From: Chrysomallon squamiferum
Lineage: Eukaryota > Mollusca > Gastropoda > Neomphalida > Peltospiridae
Reading direction: 5' to 3'
DNA length: 60,000 nt
Assembly: GCA_012295275.1 (NCBI GenBank)
Contig: CM022677.1
Span: 2,547,698-2,607,697, forward strand
In this document: positions 49,157-60,000 of the stretch, piece by piece
How the letters are laid out: each line of letters opens with the position of its first letter
Position numbering within the stretch: position 1 is the stretch's first letter
Position numbers and translations under genes: made by a program
Notes under the pieces: model-generated
Seen by the model: only the letters and a program-made list of their open reading frames with translations
What the model was told of the DNA's origin: nothing
Databases searched by the model: none

Positions 49157-49209
49157 TCTGCCCATAGAATGTTTTATTTTATTGCAGATACATTAACACT
49201 GACTTGAAA

Positions 49210-52200
49210 CTGTTGGTAATTCTCAAATTACACTGTTGGATGTTCGCATGTCACAATTGTGACAATTCTATATACTGCATATAAATAACGGTTGTATTAC
49301 TTTTTAATTGTTATTATTATTTCTTGAGAATTAATATTATGAGAAGGTAACACTATCAAAGTGTGTCAGTCTATTTCAGTGTATTGTATGAAAGCATGTA
49401 CAGTAATTAAATATTAGAAAACATTCTCTTTTTAAATTGGTTACCCATTGTCGTGATCCACACTTACATACATGTTATCCTTAAACGAAAATAGTTTGTT
49501 TTTTGTTTATTATAAAGGAAGAAACATATCTTTGTTATTCAAGGTTTTATCAGAGAAATTTAATTATAACAATTTTAAAAAAGAAATTGAAATGCAAGGA
49601 ATGTGTTTAATTGGTATCAGTGGGTGCAGCATGGTGTGATCTGTTCAAAGCTTGGTGTGGCACTATTCTTTAACTGGCTAGGAAAAGTTCTATAATTAGT
49701 AGCATTGATCTAGCTGGTCCTTTTTAGTTGTTTGTCCTTTTGTTTGTGGATGCTCTAAAAAGGTGCATTTTTACTTATTTTATATAAAATATTGTGCAAA
49801 AAGTAAAATAGATATTGCCTTCAAACAGATATTGCAGAATTCTTTAGTGAACTAAATTTGATAAGCAGGCCAAATTTCATGAACGTACAATAATGGTTCC
49901 TACAGAAAATGTTACAAAGAACTTTGTGTATCTTTGAGTGTGATTTTCTCAAAAACTAATAGTTAACATGTAAAATTACATGTATACATGTATGTCAGGA
50001 AATATTTGTTTGATTTTTAAATGGTTTTCACCAACCAAAAAAATGCATAAAAGGTACTTTTAGAAAAGCTTAAAACCTCAAAATATGTTCTTGGTGAAAT
50101 AAGAATCATTTCATGGTGGTGGGTCACAATTATTTAGTTTTCATTTATTTTATTTGTTTTATTTTTTTTTTTTTTATATTACTCAGTTAGGTCTAAATTA
50201 GCAAAATTTACAAACTTTATTTGGAATCACAGTAATAATTCTTCTCTCTTCTTATTTTGTGATGTTTCCTCAAATAAAATTATTTTAAGTTATGAAATGG
50301 CTTGATACATTACTACAAATATAGAAAGTAAGCTCTGAACTTAAAAATTATTATTACTACATTTTGAATGAAATAATTTTAGTACCTATACATAATGACA
50401 TTTATATTTTTCATTTGAAATCTTTGTTTTGTTTCTTTCAGTCAAGAAGGTGATTTTGCAAATGAGATGGAATTATTATGAAGGTTCCAGAAAAGAAAAC
50501 TGTAATGAAGTATGTTTATTTCGTTTGTGTAAATGTTGAATAGAGTTTATTTTTTCCATTGACATTGAAAAATATCTGGAGATGTTAACTTAGATTATAT
50601 TTTTGCAGTTTTACAGTTTTTCTTATTGTGTGGATTGCAGCTTTTTACTTTATTTATTTTTAGTAGCTTTCACTCATGTGTTTCCATTTATTTATTATAA
50701 ATAAAACTGGATAGTGGATAGCTAGAAAATATCAACATTTTTGTTTTTAACTGGCATAAAATAATTTATAATTAGTGTTAGTTGTGCTTATCCAGTATAT
50801 AGAGTAATTAGTTGTAATGCTATCCTTCTTTCCTAAACTTGCTCTTTCTAGACAAGATGCAGAAGCGAAATAGTTCTGACATGGATCAGACCTTGTCATA
50901 ATTTGCATGCCAGCCTAATTGAGCACATTTGTAATTTGCTGTTACTAATATTGATTACATAAACTACATAGATTAACTACAGGCAAAAGTTATTTACAAT
51001 ATTAAACTGATTGAAATTAAGAATATAAAAACCTTTAATAACTTATTTTTATTATTAAAATAGAAAATTGGACTAAAATTCTTCTTGCTAAGACAGTGAA
51101 ATGCAATTAGAGCTGACAACAAATACTGCTTGCACTTTATTTTATGTTTAGTTTATTAATGAATATTATATTTTGTTGTAGGATCCTAGACAACAGATTC
51201 AAGCTGCGAACATTCAGAGTTCTCCAAGAGACTGCATTGTCAATGTGATCAGAACATCCAGTTCACACATTGTACTTCATAGCAGCTTGCACTGTTTTTA
51301 TCATTGATGTGTGCTTGGTTATTCTCATTTTTCTCACTGAAAAAGTAATGGAGATTAATCATTGCTGAGGAATGCCATCTAAATGAAGAAAACTAAAATA
51401 ATGTGATGGTGCACAGAGATGTTAATTTTTTTGGATCATCTAATTTTTATATTATTTAAATCAGAGGAAAATCCATGGTTTGCTGGGGCAATCAATGTAA
51501 ATACATTTAAAACTATGTAATTAGGGGTGATTAGAATTTAATACATTTAAAAAGAAAAAAATCACAAAATTTTTAATATTATTTAGATCAAGGGAAATCA
51601 AGAATTTGTTAGGGGTAATTAATGTAAATGTAATTGAACATTATGTAAGTAGGGGTGATTGGAAATTTTATATTTTAAAAAAAAAATCACAAAAAAGTGA
51701 CACAAAGTTTTCTTTATATTATTTAAAATGGGGGAATCAAAAGTTTGTTGGGGGTAATTAGTGAATATATAGTTGTAGGTTTACTAATTAGAGGTAATTA
51801 GAATTTTTAATAAAAAATAAAAAAAAATAATAATTTATTTCTAATGTAAACTGTTAATTAATTTAAATTTTATTTGCATTAACCATGACTTTGTTATTTT
51901 TAATTAGAAGAAACATGATCTTCAAGTTGAAATTACTTAAAAACCTGCCTAGATAATAAAACTTAAATATTCAGTTATTTCTGTTTAGACATTTCTGCCA
52001 GTTTTTATAATTTGCCTTTCCCATTTTAGAAAGAATATTATAATTATTTCTATAAGAAATCATTAAAAATAGAAAATAAAATTAAAAACAAGTAAGAGAA
52101 AAAATGTGCATAAATGGTATTTTATAATTTGCCTTTCACATTTTGGAAAATTCAAAAATCAATTTCAAAAATGTTCAATTTATAGTCTGTATTTTCTGTT

Positions 52201-52735
52201 TAATTTCCTGTCTTGAGAAACAAATGTGAATTTGTATACAACACAACACTGTAAGTCTTGAGCAGTCAAAATCATTCTGCATGTTGTTATTAATCAAACT
52301 GAATTTTGTTAAACAGGAAATATAATTACAATAGCATTTTAAGATAAAACTAAACCCCACTTTTCTAACAATGCATTCCAATAATGAATTACAGTGGCGT
52401 ATTATGAACCAATTTCACTTTCATAGCTGTCATAATGAAACCATAATTAAGCAAATTAAGTTTGATTTTATTTTATTTTATTTTTTCTTAATTTCTGAAA
52501 AGGTCTTGTATGTTCGTTTTAAAATTAATTATTATGAAATACTTTTGCAATGTTGATTGTAAAATTGTGTTTAATTCTTTCTTTATGATAACAACTGAAA
52601 TCAAGTAATAATAATAATAATAATAATAATAATATAAATAATAAAAGTTTATTCGTATGATATCTGCTTGGTTTTATATAATATTATCAACTGGTTGAAT
52701 AATTCTTATTTAAAATTGTCATTCGATAGTAAACA
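49210..52735. other. AT-rich sequence, possible exon scraps only
   Basis: No supportable gene. A piece at about 51180-51365 reads DNRFKLRTFRVLQETALSM, then after one stop HPVHTLYFIAACTVFIIDVC, like part of a membrane protein, but I cannot place it. At 51430-51790 three diverged copies of a GGGGTGATTAGAATTT/GGGGTAATTAGTG phrase occur about 115-130 bp apart. Otherwise nothing seen. Confidence 0.4.
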
Positions 52736-52976
52736 TGGAGTAAAACACGTGTAGCAGATTCAGTGTGTCACCCGAGGTTTCGATTACGTCATCAGTTTTA
52801 CAGGCTAAGACAATGTTGAGTTTTTTTTTTTTAAAAACAAAACAAAAGAATACCGGAAAAGGTGAAGATTGTGAAATGAATATAAAATATATTATTTTTG
52901 CTGATTCTACATTTTGCTTTATAAACTGCGCTGCTGGATAAGCTTAATCTTTCTTTTATTATTATTATTATTATTA

Positions 52977-53019
<43 letters not shown>

Positions 53020-53548
53020 TTCTTAAAGTATATAAGAATAAAAATGAGACTGCTTAAAAAATAACGTTATTTTCTTTATTTGTAGGGCGTATTGCAGTTT
53101 TAATCAGTCAGATAGTGATATATATATAATATTAATATACTTCAGAAAACATTAGTAATTAGAGGATAAATTATCAGTAGAATTAGACTAGGACAGATAA
53201 CACATTGATCTCGCAGTTTCCTTTTTATTTAAAATCCCTAAATAAGAGAATATTACTCTGTAGTTCTAGATATTACAAGGGACTTGCAGTTATCACAATA
53301 ATCAGTATAACAGAAAAACACACTGATCTCATCTTTTCCTGTCTCTAAAACAAATTATATTTTTAAAAAATAACAACAAGAACAACGAAAACAAACAAAA
53401 ACAAAAAAGCTTACCAAAACAGATTCAGCAAAATAATTAAAATGTTAAAGCTGCATACGTCAGTTTATTTTATCACAATTTCTCGAAATGTTCTGCATAC
53501 CCAGGCTCCAATCTTATTATTTATATTTTTTATTATATTTTTTTTATT

Positions 53549-53600
<52 letters not shown>

Positions 53601-55060
53601 GATACATAGATCTCTTCCTACAATAGGAGTAATTTCTCAGCTCAGTTTGCAAGAGATTAATAACAGATATTTGTAAGCGTAATTTTCTGAAAATAATTTG
53701 AGATTGCTCGACAGTATTCACGTGTTTATATACTACCAGCTGAGCAGTTTACACGAATAAATTACGATCTATCTTAATAAATGTACCACTGTTATTTTAT
53801 TAAGTTTACCTCTGTTTGCTTCATAACAAAAATTGATATTGTCAGTATAATCTTGGATACAGCTAAAGGAATACCATCGACTTTTCAAGAATAACCTTGA
53901 TTCAGCGCTGGACTTCTAAATTCAGAAATAAACAACTTAATGACTACATATACAGGGGAAGCCACTCTATTGAGACAATATGTTTCTGTTAAGCTGAGCT
54001 ACAATTTGTTCTCAAAAAAAATAAATAAATAAATAAATAAATCAATCAATAAATAATACAGAACACGTGAGAAGTTACATTTTTCTTTAATCACAAAATT
54101 GCAAAGCAAACGACTTAAAATTAAAATTCACAGAGATAAACGAAGTTTTCTGTTTTGTAAAACGCGACGTAACTCTCGTTTCATATATAAAACCAGCGAC
54201 GTTTATATTATAAACTGATACTGAGTTAAAATAACCTGATGTTTTATTATGTTTTCCTCTTTTTTGCATCATAAAAAATACTGATAATTTCACTTACAGT
54301 TACATTTTATTCTACTAGGAGATATATCCATTGTATTAATATTATAATTTGTAAGATATATCATAGAAAACATGCCTGGCCTCCTGAACTAGTGTTTTAT
54401 GAGATATGAGGATGTGTTTAGTTAGCTAGACGAAATATATCATTTGTTTCATCCTATTAAAACATAACAATAATGTCTTTACTGTCAAGTAAATATTAAT
54501 GTTTCTTTTCCAGTTATGAATAAAACCTCACCTGAAACTTTTAAAATATCAGATTAAACTGGCGCCTTCTCATCTACATAATATGTCTAATATTATAAAC
54601 ATCCAGTATCAACTATTTAAACTGTGAAGTATTGTCGGTATTAAAATTTAAATTTATTTATTTATTTTCTTATTTATTTATTTTCGTAAACACAACAAAA
54701 CACTACAATAATACTAATTAAAATGATAAATATAATAATAATTAAGACAGACTATAGAAACAAGGGAAAAGAAATAAGTAAGAAAGGAAATAAAATGATT
54801 ATTTCATGCATATTCTTTATTTTTGGTGGAACCTCACTTTATTCATATAAAACTGAAATCTTATTTGTTCATAGAACGTAAATTCTGTCCAGCGTCACAA
54901 ATTATGTCTAAAACAACTCCACTGTACGTCAGAAAACTAATTAAAAACACAATAAACGAAAATCACCTTCATCTTTCTCCATCTCACTGACTCCAGCTTA
55001 GAAAAAGTATATTTCTAAAATATACCCAACGCTTTGCCAGGAACTTAACTACTACTATCA

Positions 55061-55061
55061 G

Positions 55062-55147
<86 letters not shown>
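55061..55147. repeat. (GA)n microsatellite, about 43 units
   Basis: Perfect GA array. A following GTGCACATATATATAT tract is short. Confidence 0.97.
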
Positions 55148-55149
<2 letters not shown>

Positions 55150-56252
55150 TGCACATATATATATATTTATCTTTATTAAACAGAGAAAGGATGGTCAGTA
55201 AATAAGTGTGAACAAGATTGTGTTTATGCTGTTTATTTATTTTAGATAGATTAGATTTAGATTTGGGGTAGTTTTACTTAGAGACAGGCATATGTAAGAA
55301 TATACTGAGTATTTATTTTTGGGAGGGTTATAAAGAGGTGATGTGTGAATAAAAATGTGTTTATGTATATATATTTGTTAGGTAAGCTATGTCTGCAGAT
55401 GTGAAAGCTGGAGTGCATATGTAAGAAAGAGTGAGTATTTCTCTTTGTGAGCAAGACAGAGAATACATGCATGTTCAAAAATACTCTTAAATACATACAC
55501 TTCTGTCTATACTCTGTTCTCCTGTCTTTCTATCTATATATAGATATTGGAAAAAATAGCAGTACCCTATGTATCCACACTCGCTCTAACACACAGACAC
55601 ATATTATAGAGCTTTACACATTTACACACACATCTTTTACATTGACATATATCTTGCTATCTCTCTTTGTCTATCTTTCTTTTTGTCTCTCTGTCTACCT
55701 ATGTATCTATCTATAATACATATGCACTCTCAAAAACACAGATAAAACACACACAAAACCGCAAATGATATACCCATTCTTTCTAACTCATATTCTCACA
55801 GTTTCTTACTCAAATACTCGAATCAACCTATAAGACATGTTCATCATTTCATATTCACTCTCTAAAAAATCTCTTTCACCCACACACACACACACACACA
55901 CACGTATATCTAACACCACATATATATAGTCACACTTTATTATATACCCCATATTACCATCGTACAGTTGTTTACATCTATCATGTCTCTTAATCAGTTT
56001 GTCTCTGTGTTCCTATATCTATCAGTATGTTCCTATGTGGCTTTGTATTTATCTTTGTTCCTTTCTATCAGTCTATTTATCTTCCTACAAACAATCTGTC
56101 AGTCTGTCTAAGTTTTTATCTGTATCAAACTCTCTCTACCTCTGAGTCTCTGTGTCTCACTCGCCTCCTGCATGCATAACAACTTTCAAAATACATGTTT
56201 ATCTTTCTGTTTGTCTGTCCATTTATAACCCATACAAAAGTACATGATAAGC

Positions 56253-56375
<123 letters not shown>

Positions 56376-56748
56376 ATATATATATCAGTCTACCTAAAAG
56401 TCTCTACATTTCTGTTGTCTCTTCAATAGCTGCTGAATTTTCTAACCTGATTCTACTGTTGGCATAGTTCACACAACAACAACATACACATATCTGTAAT
56501 TTCACCTATTTTCTGCTTTATTTAGTTTTGAATGACACCCAACAGCGACATTTATTTTTGTTCTGCAGTGTCGTTTAACAGACAAAAAGAAAGAAACCAA
56601 ATTTCACCTATAACGTGAAATAATAATAATAATAAAGATAATGATATATTATGATAATGATGATACAATAAGAAGAAGAAAATGAAATGTAATAATAACA
56701 AACATGAAAGACAATAACAAATATATACAGAACAGTATTGATGAAGAA

Positions 56749-56779
<31 letters not shown>

Positions 56780-57269
56780 CACACACACACACATGCAGAT
56801 ACTATTCACTTTGACACAGTGATGTTAGACTAATTGTGCTTGAAATATTTTAATATATGATCTATTTTTCTTTACAGACTTTTTCTACTATGCAAATTGC
56901 TTTATAAAATGGATAAAATGTTAAATACTTTGTGTATATATATATATATATGACAGAGATAAAGAGTATATGTAGGTTTCAGTCTGTATTGTTCGTTTCC
57001 TGCTGCATAAGAACGTGTGTTGTTTTTGCCTCTGATCAGTAGAGAAATAAACTTGTTTTTCTTAAATATTTTAATGTTGTTGTTGTTTTTTATTACTGAA
57101 AGAAACAGATCCCTGTCAATACCTCCTCCACTCACACAAACACAAACCAGTGGACTTTGTACAGGACAATACTGATAGATGAAATTAACTGATATATATT
57201 TCACACTAAGGTGTGCAATGTTGGCAAAAGGAGGTGATTACATTTTCTCTACACTGTCGTGTCCCCGTG

Positions 57270-58650
57270 CAGAGATTTGAGTTGTTTTATTTTATTAAAT
57301 GTTTTTCTAATTAACTCTTGGTTAATTCACTGTAACAGATCATATTTAGTATTGTAACAGCTTTATTTATTCTCAGAGACGTCAGTTGTTAGCCTGCCAT
57401 TTTCTGTCACTTTACTAAATATATAATAAAACAAAACCATTTTATGCAATTAATTCCATATCAGTAATTTTATTATTTTTTTACAGACACTGCCTGTGTG
57501 ATTATCATCTTGAAAGTATATGACATTTTATCTCAGGCTGAGAATGTCGTCAGTAATACTAATAGAAACCGATTCCACTCCCTGCTTCCAAGGCAGTACA
57601 GTTCTCTCCCTTGAATCACAATGGCCGCCTCCTAGTCTAATTCCTTGTGGTTATTTTGAAAGTGTCTTTGATTGATTCTGTACTGCTTCAAGCCTTCTAT
57701 CAACCATCATCATGTCAGTGTTTGTAAAACATAGAGGTAGACCTTTGCAATCCCTTTTTTTCAAAGGAAATAAGCCCTTGAAAGTTGTTATAAATGATGG
57801 TAAGCGTGTCTGTGTGTCTACCAAGAAACAACGAATCTGCTGAATGTTTAGTAGAAACTATACCAAGTGATATTCCTGAAAAAGAAAGGCCACACCCACT
57901 CGATCTCGGACTGCTCAGGGCATTGAGATTGTTATTGTCGGGTCCTGAATGACAAAGGGTCGCTCTTCAAAGGTTGGTGTTACAAGAGGTATGGCATGTG
58001 AGACAGGAAATGTCCTTGACACTGGTACCTTTACAAAACCTGAAAGTCTTGTGACTATTACAACAAACCGGACAAGAATACTGATGCATGTGACGAGTAC
58101 AATACCCAGGGACTTCTGGCAGGATAGAAGCCCAAATTGCAAGTGAAATGTTTGGCCATTCTGTAACACAATATAACATTTGCTTACATTTATTTATCTT
58201 AGTGTGTAGTCAAACTTCATGCATATATGTTTTCGGTTTTCTACAATAACACATTTTGTTATTGGTATTGATACTTTCTGTAGTATTTTAATTGTTGGTC
58301 TTTGTGACTCTACAGGTTTACGGTTTGTTCAACAGCTGCTGTGATAGTTGTTGCACTGATCATTTGATCAGTGGATAGGTTTGTGTTGCTTTATTTTTAT
58401 TAAATCTTTTTCTAATTAACGGTAACAGATCATATTTATTCTCAGAGATGTCAGTTGTTAGCCTGCCATTTTCTGTCACTTTACTTAATATATAATAAAA
58501 TCAATGCCATTTTATGCAAATAATTCCATATCAGTAATTTTATTTTTTCATTTAGAAACACTTTTTCTTATAGGCACTGCCTGTGTGATTATCAGCTTGA
58601 AAGAGTCTGACATTTTATCTCATGTTGAATGTCGTCAGTATAACCATAGA
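57270..58650. repeat. Two-copy duplication, about 280 bp each, 1.1 kb apart
   Basis: 57270-57575 and 58385-58650 share CTTTATTTATTCTCAGAGA, TCAGTTGTTAGCCTGCCATT, CCATATCAGTAATTTTATT and the exon-like CACTGCCTGTGTGATTATCA. Both end with exon-like sequence following an acceptor, then diverge. Confidence 0.9.
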
Positions 58651-59145
58651 AACCGATTCCAGTCAGAATATTTTTGTCAGCAGTTCCTACAGTTCCTACA
58701 TGTTTTGAGAAGAAAGCATGCAACATCAATAGTGAAAAAAATGGTAAGCTCTTTTTGAATAATATTATTTATTCTTGTTACATTTTACAGCAAATAAGAA
58801 AAGTTAACATATAAACTATAGATGAACTGAAATTTATTTTAACTGAATAAATACTGTAACTTCAAACTAAAACTGAAGAGTACATTCTAGAGATAATAAT
58901 TATTTCATAATTTTAGTTAACAAATGAAAAGAACAAACAAAAAAAAACACTGAAAATCTTTGTAATTGTATAAATACTTTAATCCTAAGTTTAAATTAGT
59001 TTCCTATTTGAGAATCCATTTTCCACTGGAATCTAGGTCAGCATTTGCCAGATTAAACACTTTTTAAAAAATATTTTCATGTTATTACTGATTTTTTTTT
59101 TTTTATTATTCTTAATATTTTAATTCTGTTTTTCAGCTGCAGTAA
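57712..59145 (+). CDS. Possible three-exon small gene, 88 codons, unknown
   Basis: Exon 1, 57712-57799, starts MSVFVKHRGRPLQSLFFKGN and ends at a GATG/GTAAGC donor with one base left over. Exon 2, 58574-58743, begins after TTCTTATAG with two bases that complete a Gly codon and reads TACVIISLKESDILSHVECR, to IVKKM, with an ATG/GTAAGC donor in phase 0. Exon 3, 59137-59145, after TTTTTCAG, is CTG CAG TAA. Phases agree throughout. An AATAAA lies near 59342. The product would be basic and Cys-containing, with no signal peptide. A degenerate copy of exon 2 lies upstream at about 57488-57615 and ends early in a stop. No family recognised; the gene may be longer upstream or may be chance. Confidence 0.3.
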
Positions 59146-59149
59146 CACA

Positions 59150-59650
59150 AAAGTCAACTGGTCTGTGTCTCACTATATCTTCTATGAACAGTACTGTACC
59201 TTTGAATCTAACATCCAAATTATTATAAATTCTTCAACATGTATAGTTCTTTTTATTTAGTTTTCCTATGAATGATAATTAAATCCTAAGATTTAAAACA
59301 GGTAGTTTTAAATGTTTATTTAAAGCCTGATTTTTCCTTCAAATAAATATTTAAATTATTCTGTGTTCTGTTTTCTTTTTTGTTTCTTTATTTTTTTAAA
59401 TTATAAACTAGAGTCATAGATAGCTTCCTGAGACTAAACAATGGAGGGGAAACAATGAATAACAAATTCAGTGTTTAGCTGTTATTACAAAATGAGACTG
59501 AGAGATAATACTATATATATATATATATATTGAAAATCGGTTATTCACGAGAGAGAGATGAGCTAAATCCTTAAGAATCTAGTTATCTTCTTTGAAAATA
59601 ATTATCTCTCATTTAAATTCAACAACAATAAAAAGTAAGGCAGAAGATCG

Positions 59651-59726
<76 letters not shown>

Positions 59727-59892
59727 TTTAATTTTGTTTTATAATTTCGAACCTATTGTAGATGCAGATATAATCGGATGTGTGGTAGTCAAGATATTAC
59801 GATATATGTAATGGTTGTAATGGTTTATAAAATGCAACTTCCATACTTTAAATTAAACTTCATTAGGTTTAGAATAATGTGAAATACACACC

Positions 59893-59974
<82 letters not shown>

Positions 59975-60000
59975 CTAAGGTATGTTATAAAATCATGAGA
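59150..60000. other. AT-rich end of window with (GA)n arrays
   Basis: (GA)n arrays at 59650-59724 and 59898-59971 and a short (TA) tract at 59513-59530. The first array has AAA and G interruptions; the second is pure. No coding frame recognised. Confidence 0.6.

Larger units (their letters stand above)
45560..49205 (+). mobile_element. Decayed multi-exon transposase-like element, unclassified family
   Basis: 45600-45963 encodes an acidic head (ANIFDNTDSEDVQSLIQD, stop, then ENDEHSADDTDSELNFACCG). 47060-47334 is bounded by ATTACAG and AAGGTAAGT and reads REVVQFLQHFVEDHALILSG, then QVPGFKRSDVNILHTSETKA, with four in-frame stops; LCQHGVTPSQ appears in a shifted frame. 48530-48870 reads KFGLGRNES, QNKN, LWYTTWSVMIGIH, FMPAGHTKFTPDWCFGLLKQ and YDWQVYFDGWF. 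I recall this order, with an Asp-Asn-Cys-x-Gly-Gln-Asn-Lys motif, from a multicopy family of animal transposase-like proteins; here the Asp-Asn-Cys part is damaged. I cannot assign a superfamily and found no paired ends. The stretch between exons holds another repeat family. Confidence 0.5.

Noticed and set aside
51180-51365. Membrane-protein gene (for example an acyltransferase)
   Set aside because: One hydrophobic stretch with an in-frame stop and no recognised motif; too little to name.

Overview
The window looks like nuclear DNA from an animal. It is very AT-rich, the coding matches are split by introns with GT/AG borders, dinucleotide and trinucleotide arrays are dense, and there are many decayed transposons. 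The mix of elements and the huge (TC)n, (GA)n and (CA)n tracts would suit a mollusc, perhaps a cephalopod. That placement is inference; no gene here fixes the species. No bacterial operon, CRISPR array, rRNA gene or convincing tRNA gene was seen.

Region by region. 0.3-8 kb is a dense patch of dead mobile elements, all on the minus strand: a non-LTR retrotransposon (LINE) carrying a nested Tc1-like transposon, then a piggyBac-like fragment, then an integrase-type DNA transposon (Ginger/KRBA2-like) with 32-bp terminal inverted repeats, then a small L1-ORF1-like piece. 8-13.6 kb is mostly simple sequence. 13.6-16.5 kb is a gag-like LINE ORF1 with zinc knuckles, carrying two minisatellites (33 bp and 38 bp periods; the 38-bp array has an eight-unit higher-order repeat). 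17-18.2 kb has weak exon candidates. 18.5-21.75 kb is a TATCAGCAATAGTGATAATT-type minisatellite interrupted by a Mutator-like element with newly recognised 27-bp inverted ends. 22.06-26.17 kb is a run of phase-compatible exons of an unidentified plus-strand gene that now carries an in-frame TGA and indels.

28.4-35 kb is a tandem duplication. Each unit holds an intronless, full-length but broken copy of a prolyl 4-hydroxylase alpha subunit on the minus strand, an opposite-strand P4HA exon remnant, and a 42-bp satellite (one tract contains a 200-base assembly gap). 35-39.9 kb is cryptically simple pyrimidine-rich and CA-rich sequence. 39.9-42.6 kb has minus-strand exon candidates, including one exon present twice. 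43.9-44.8 kb holds a remnant resembling the CAMSAP-type calponin-homology domain. 45.2 kb has a probable tRNA-derived SINE. 45.6-49.2 kb is a decayed multi-exon element of an unclassified transposase-like family with an internal duplication. 49-57 kb has few recognisable features. 57.3-59.15 kb has a duplicated exon and a possible three-exon small gene of 88 codons.

No intact, confidently functional gene of known role was found. The genes do not form a pathway; the theme is layered insertion, tandem duplication and decay. All family names come from reading translations by eye, without a database search.
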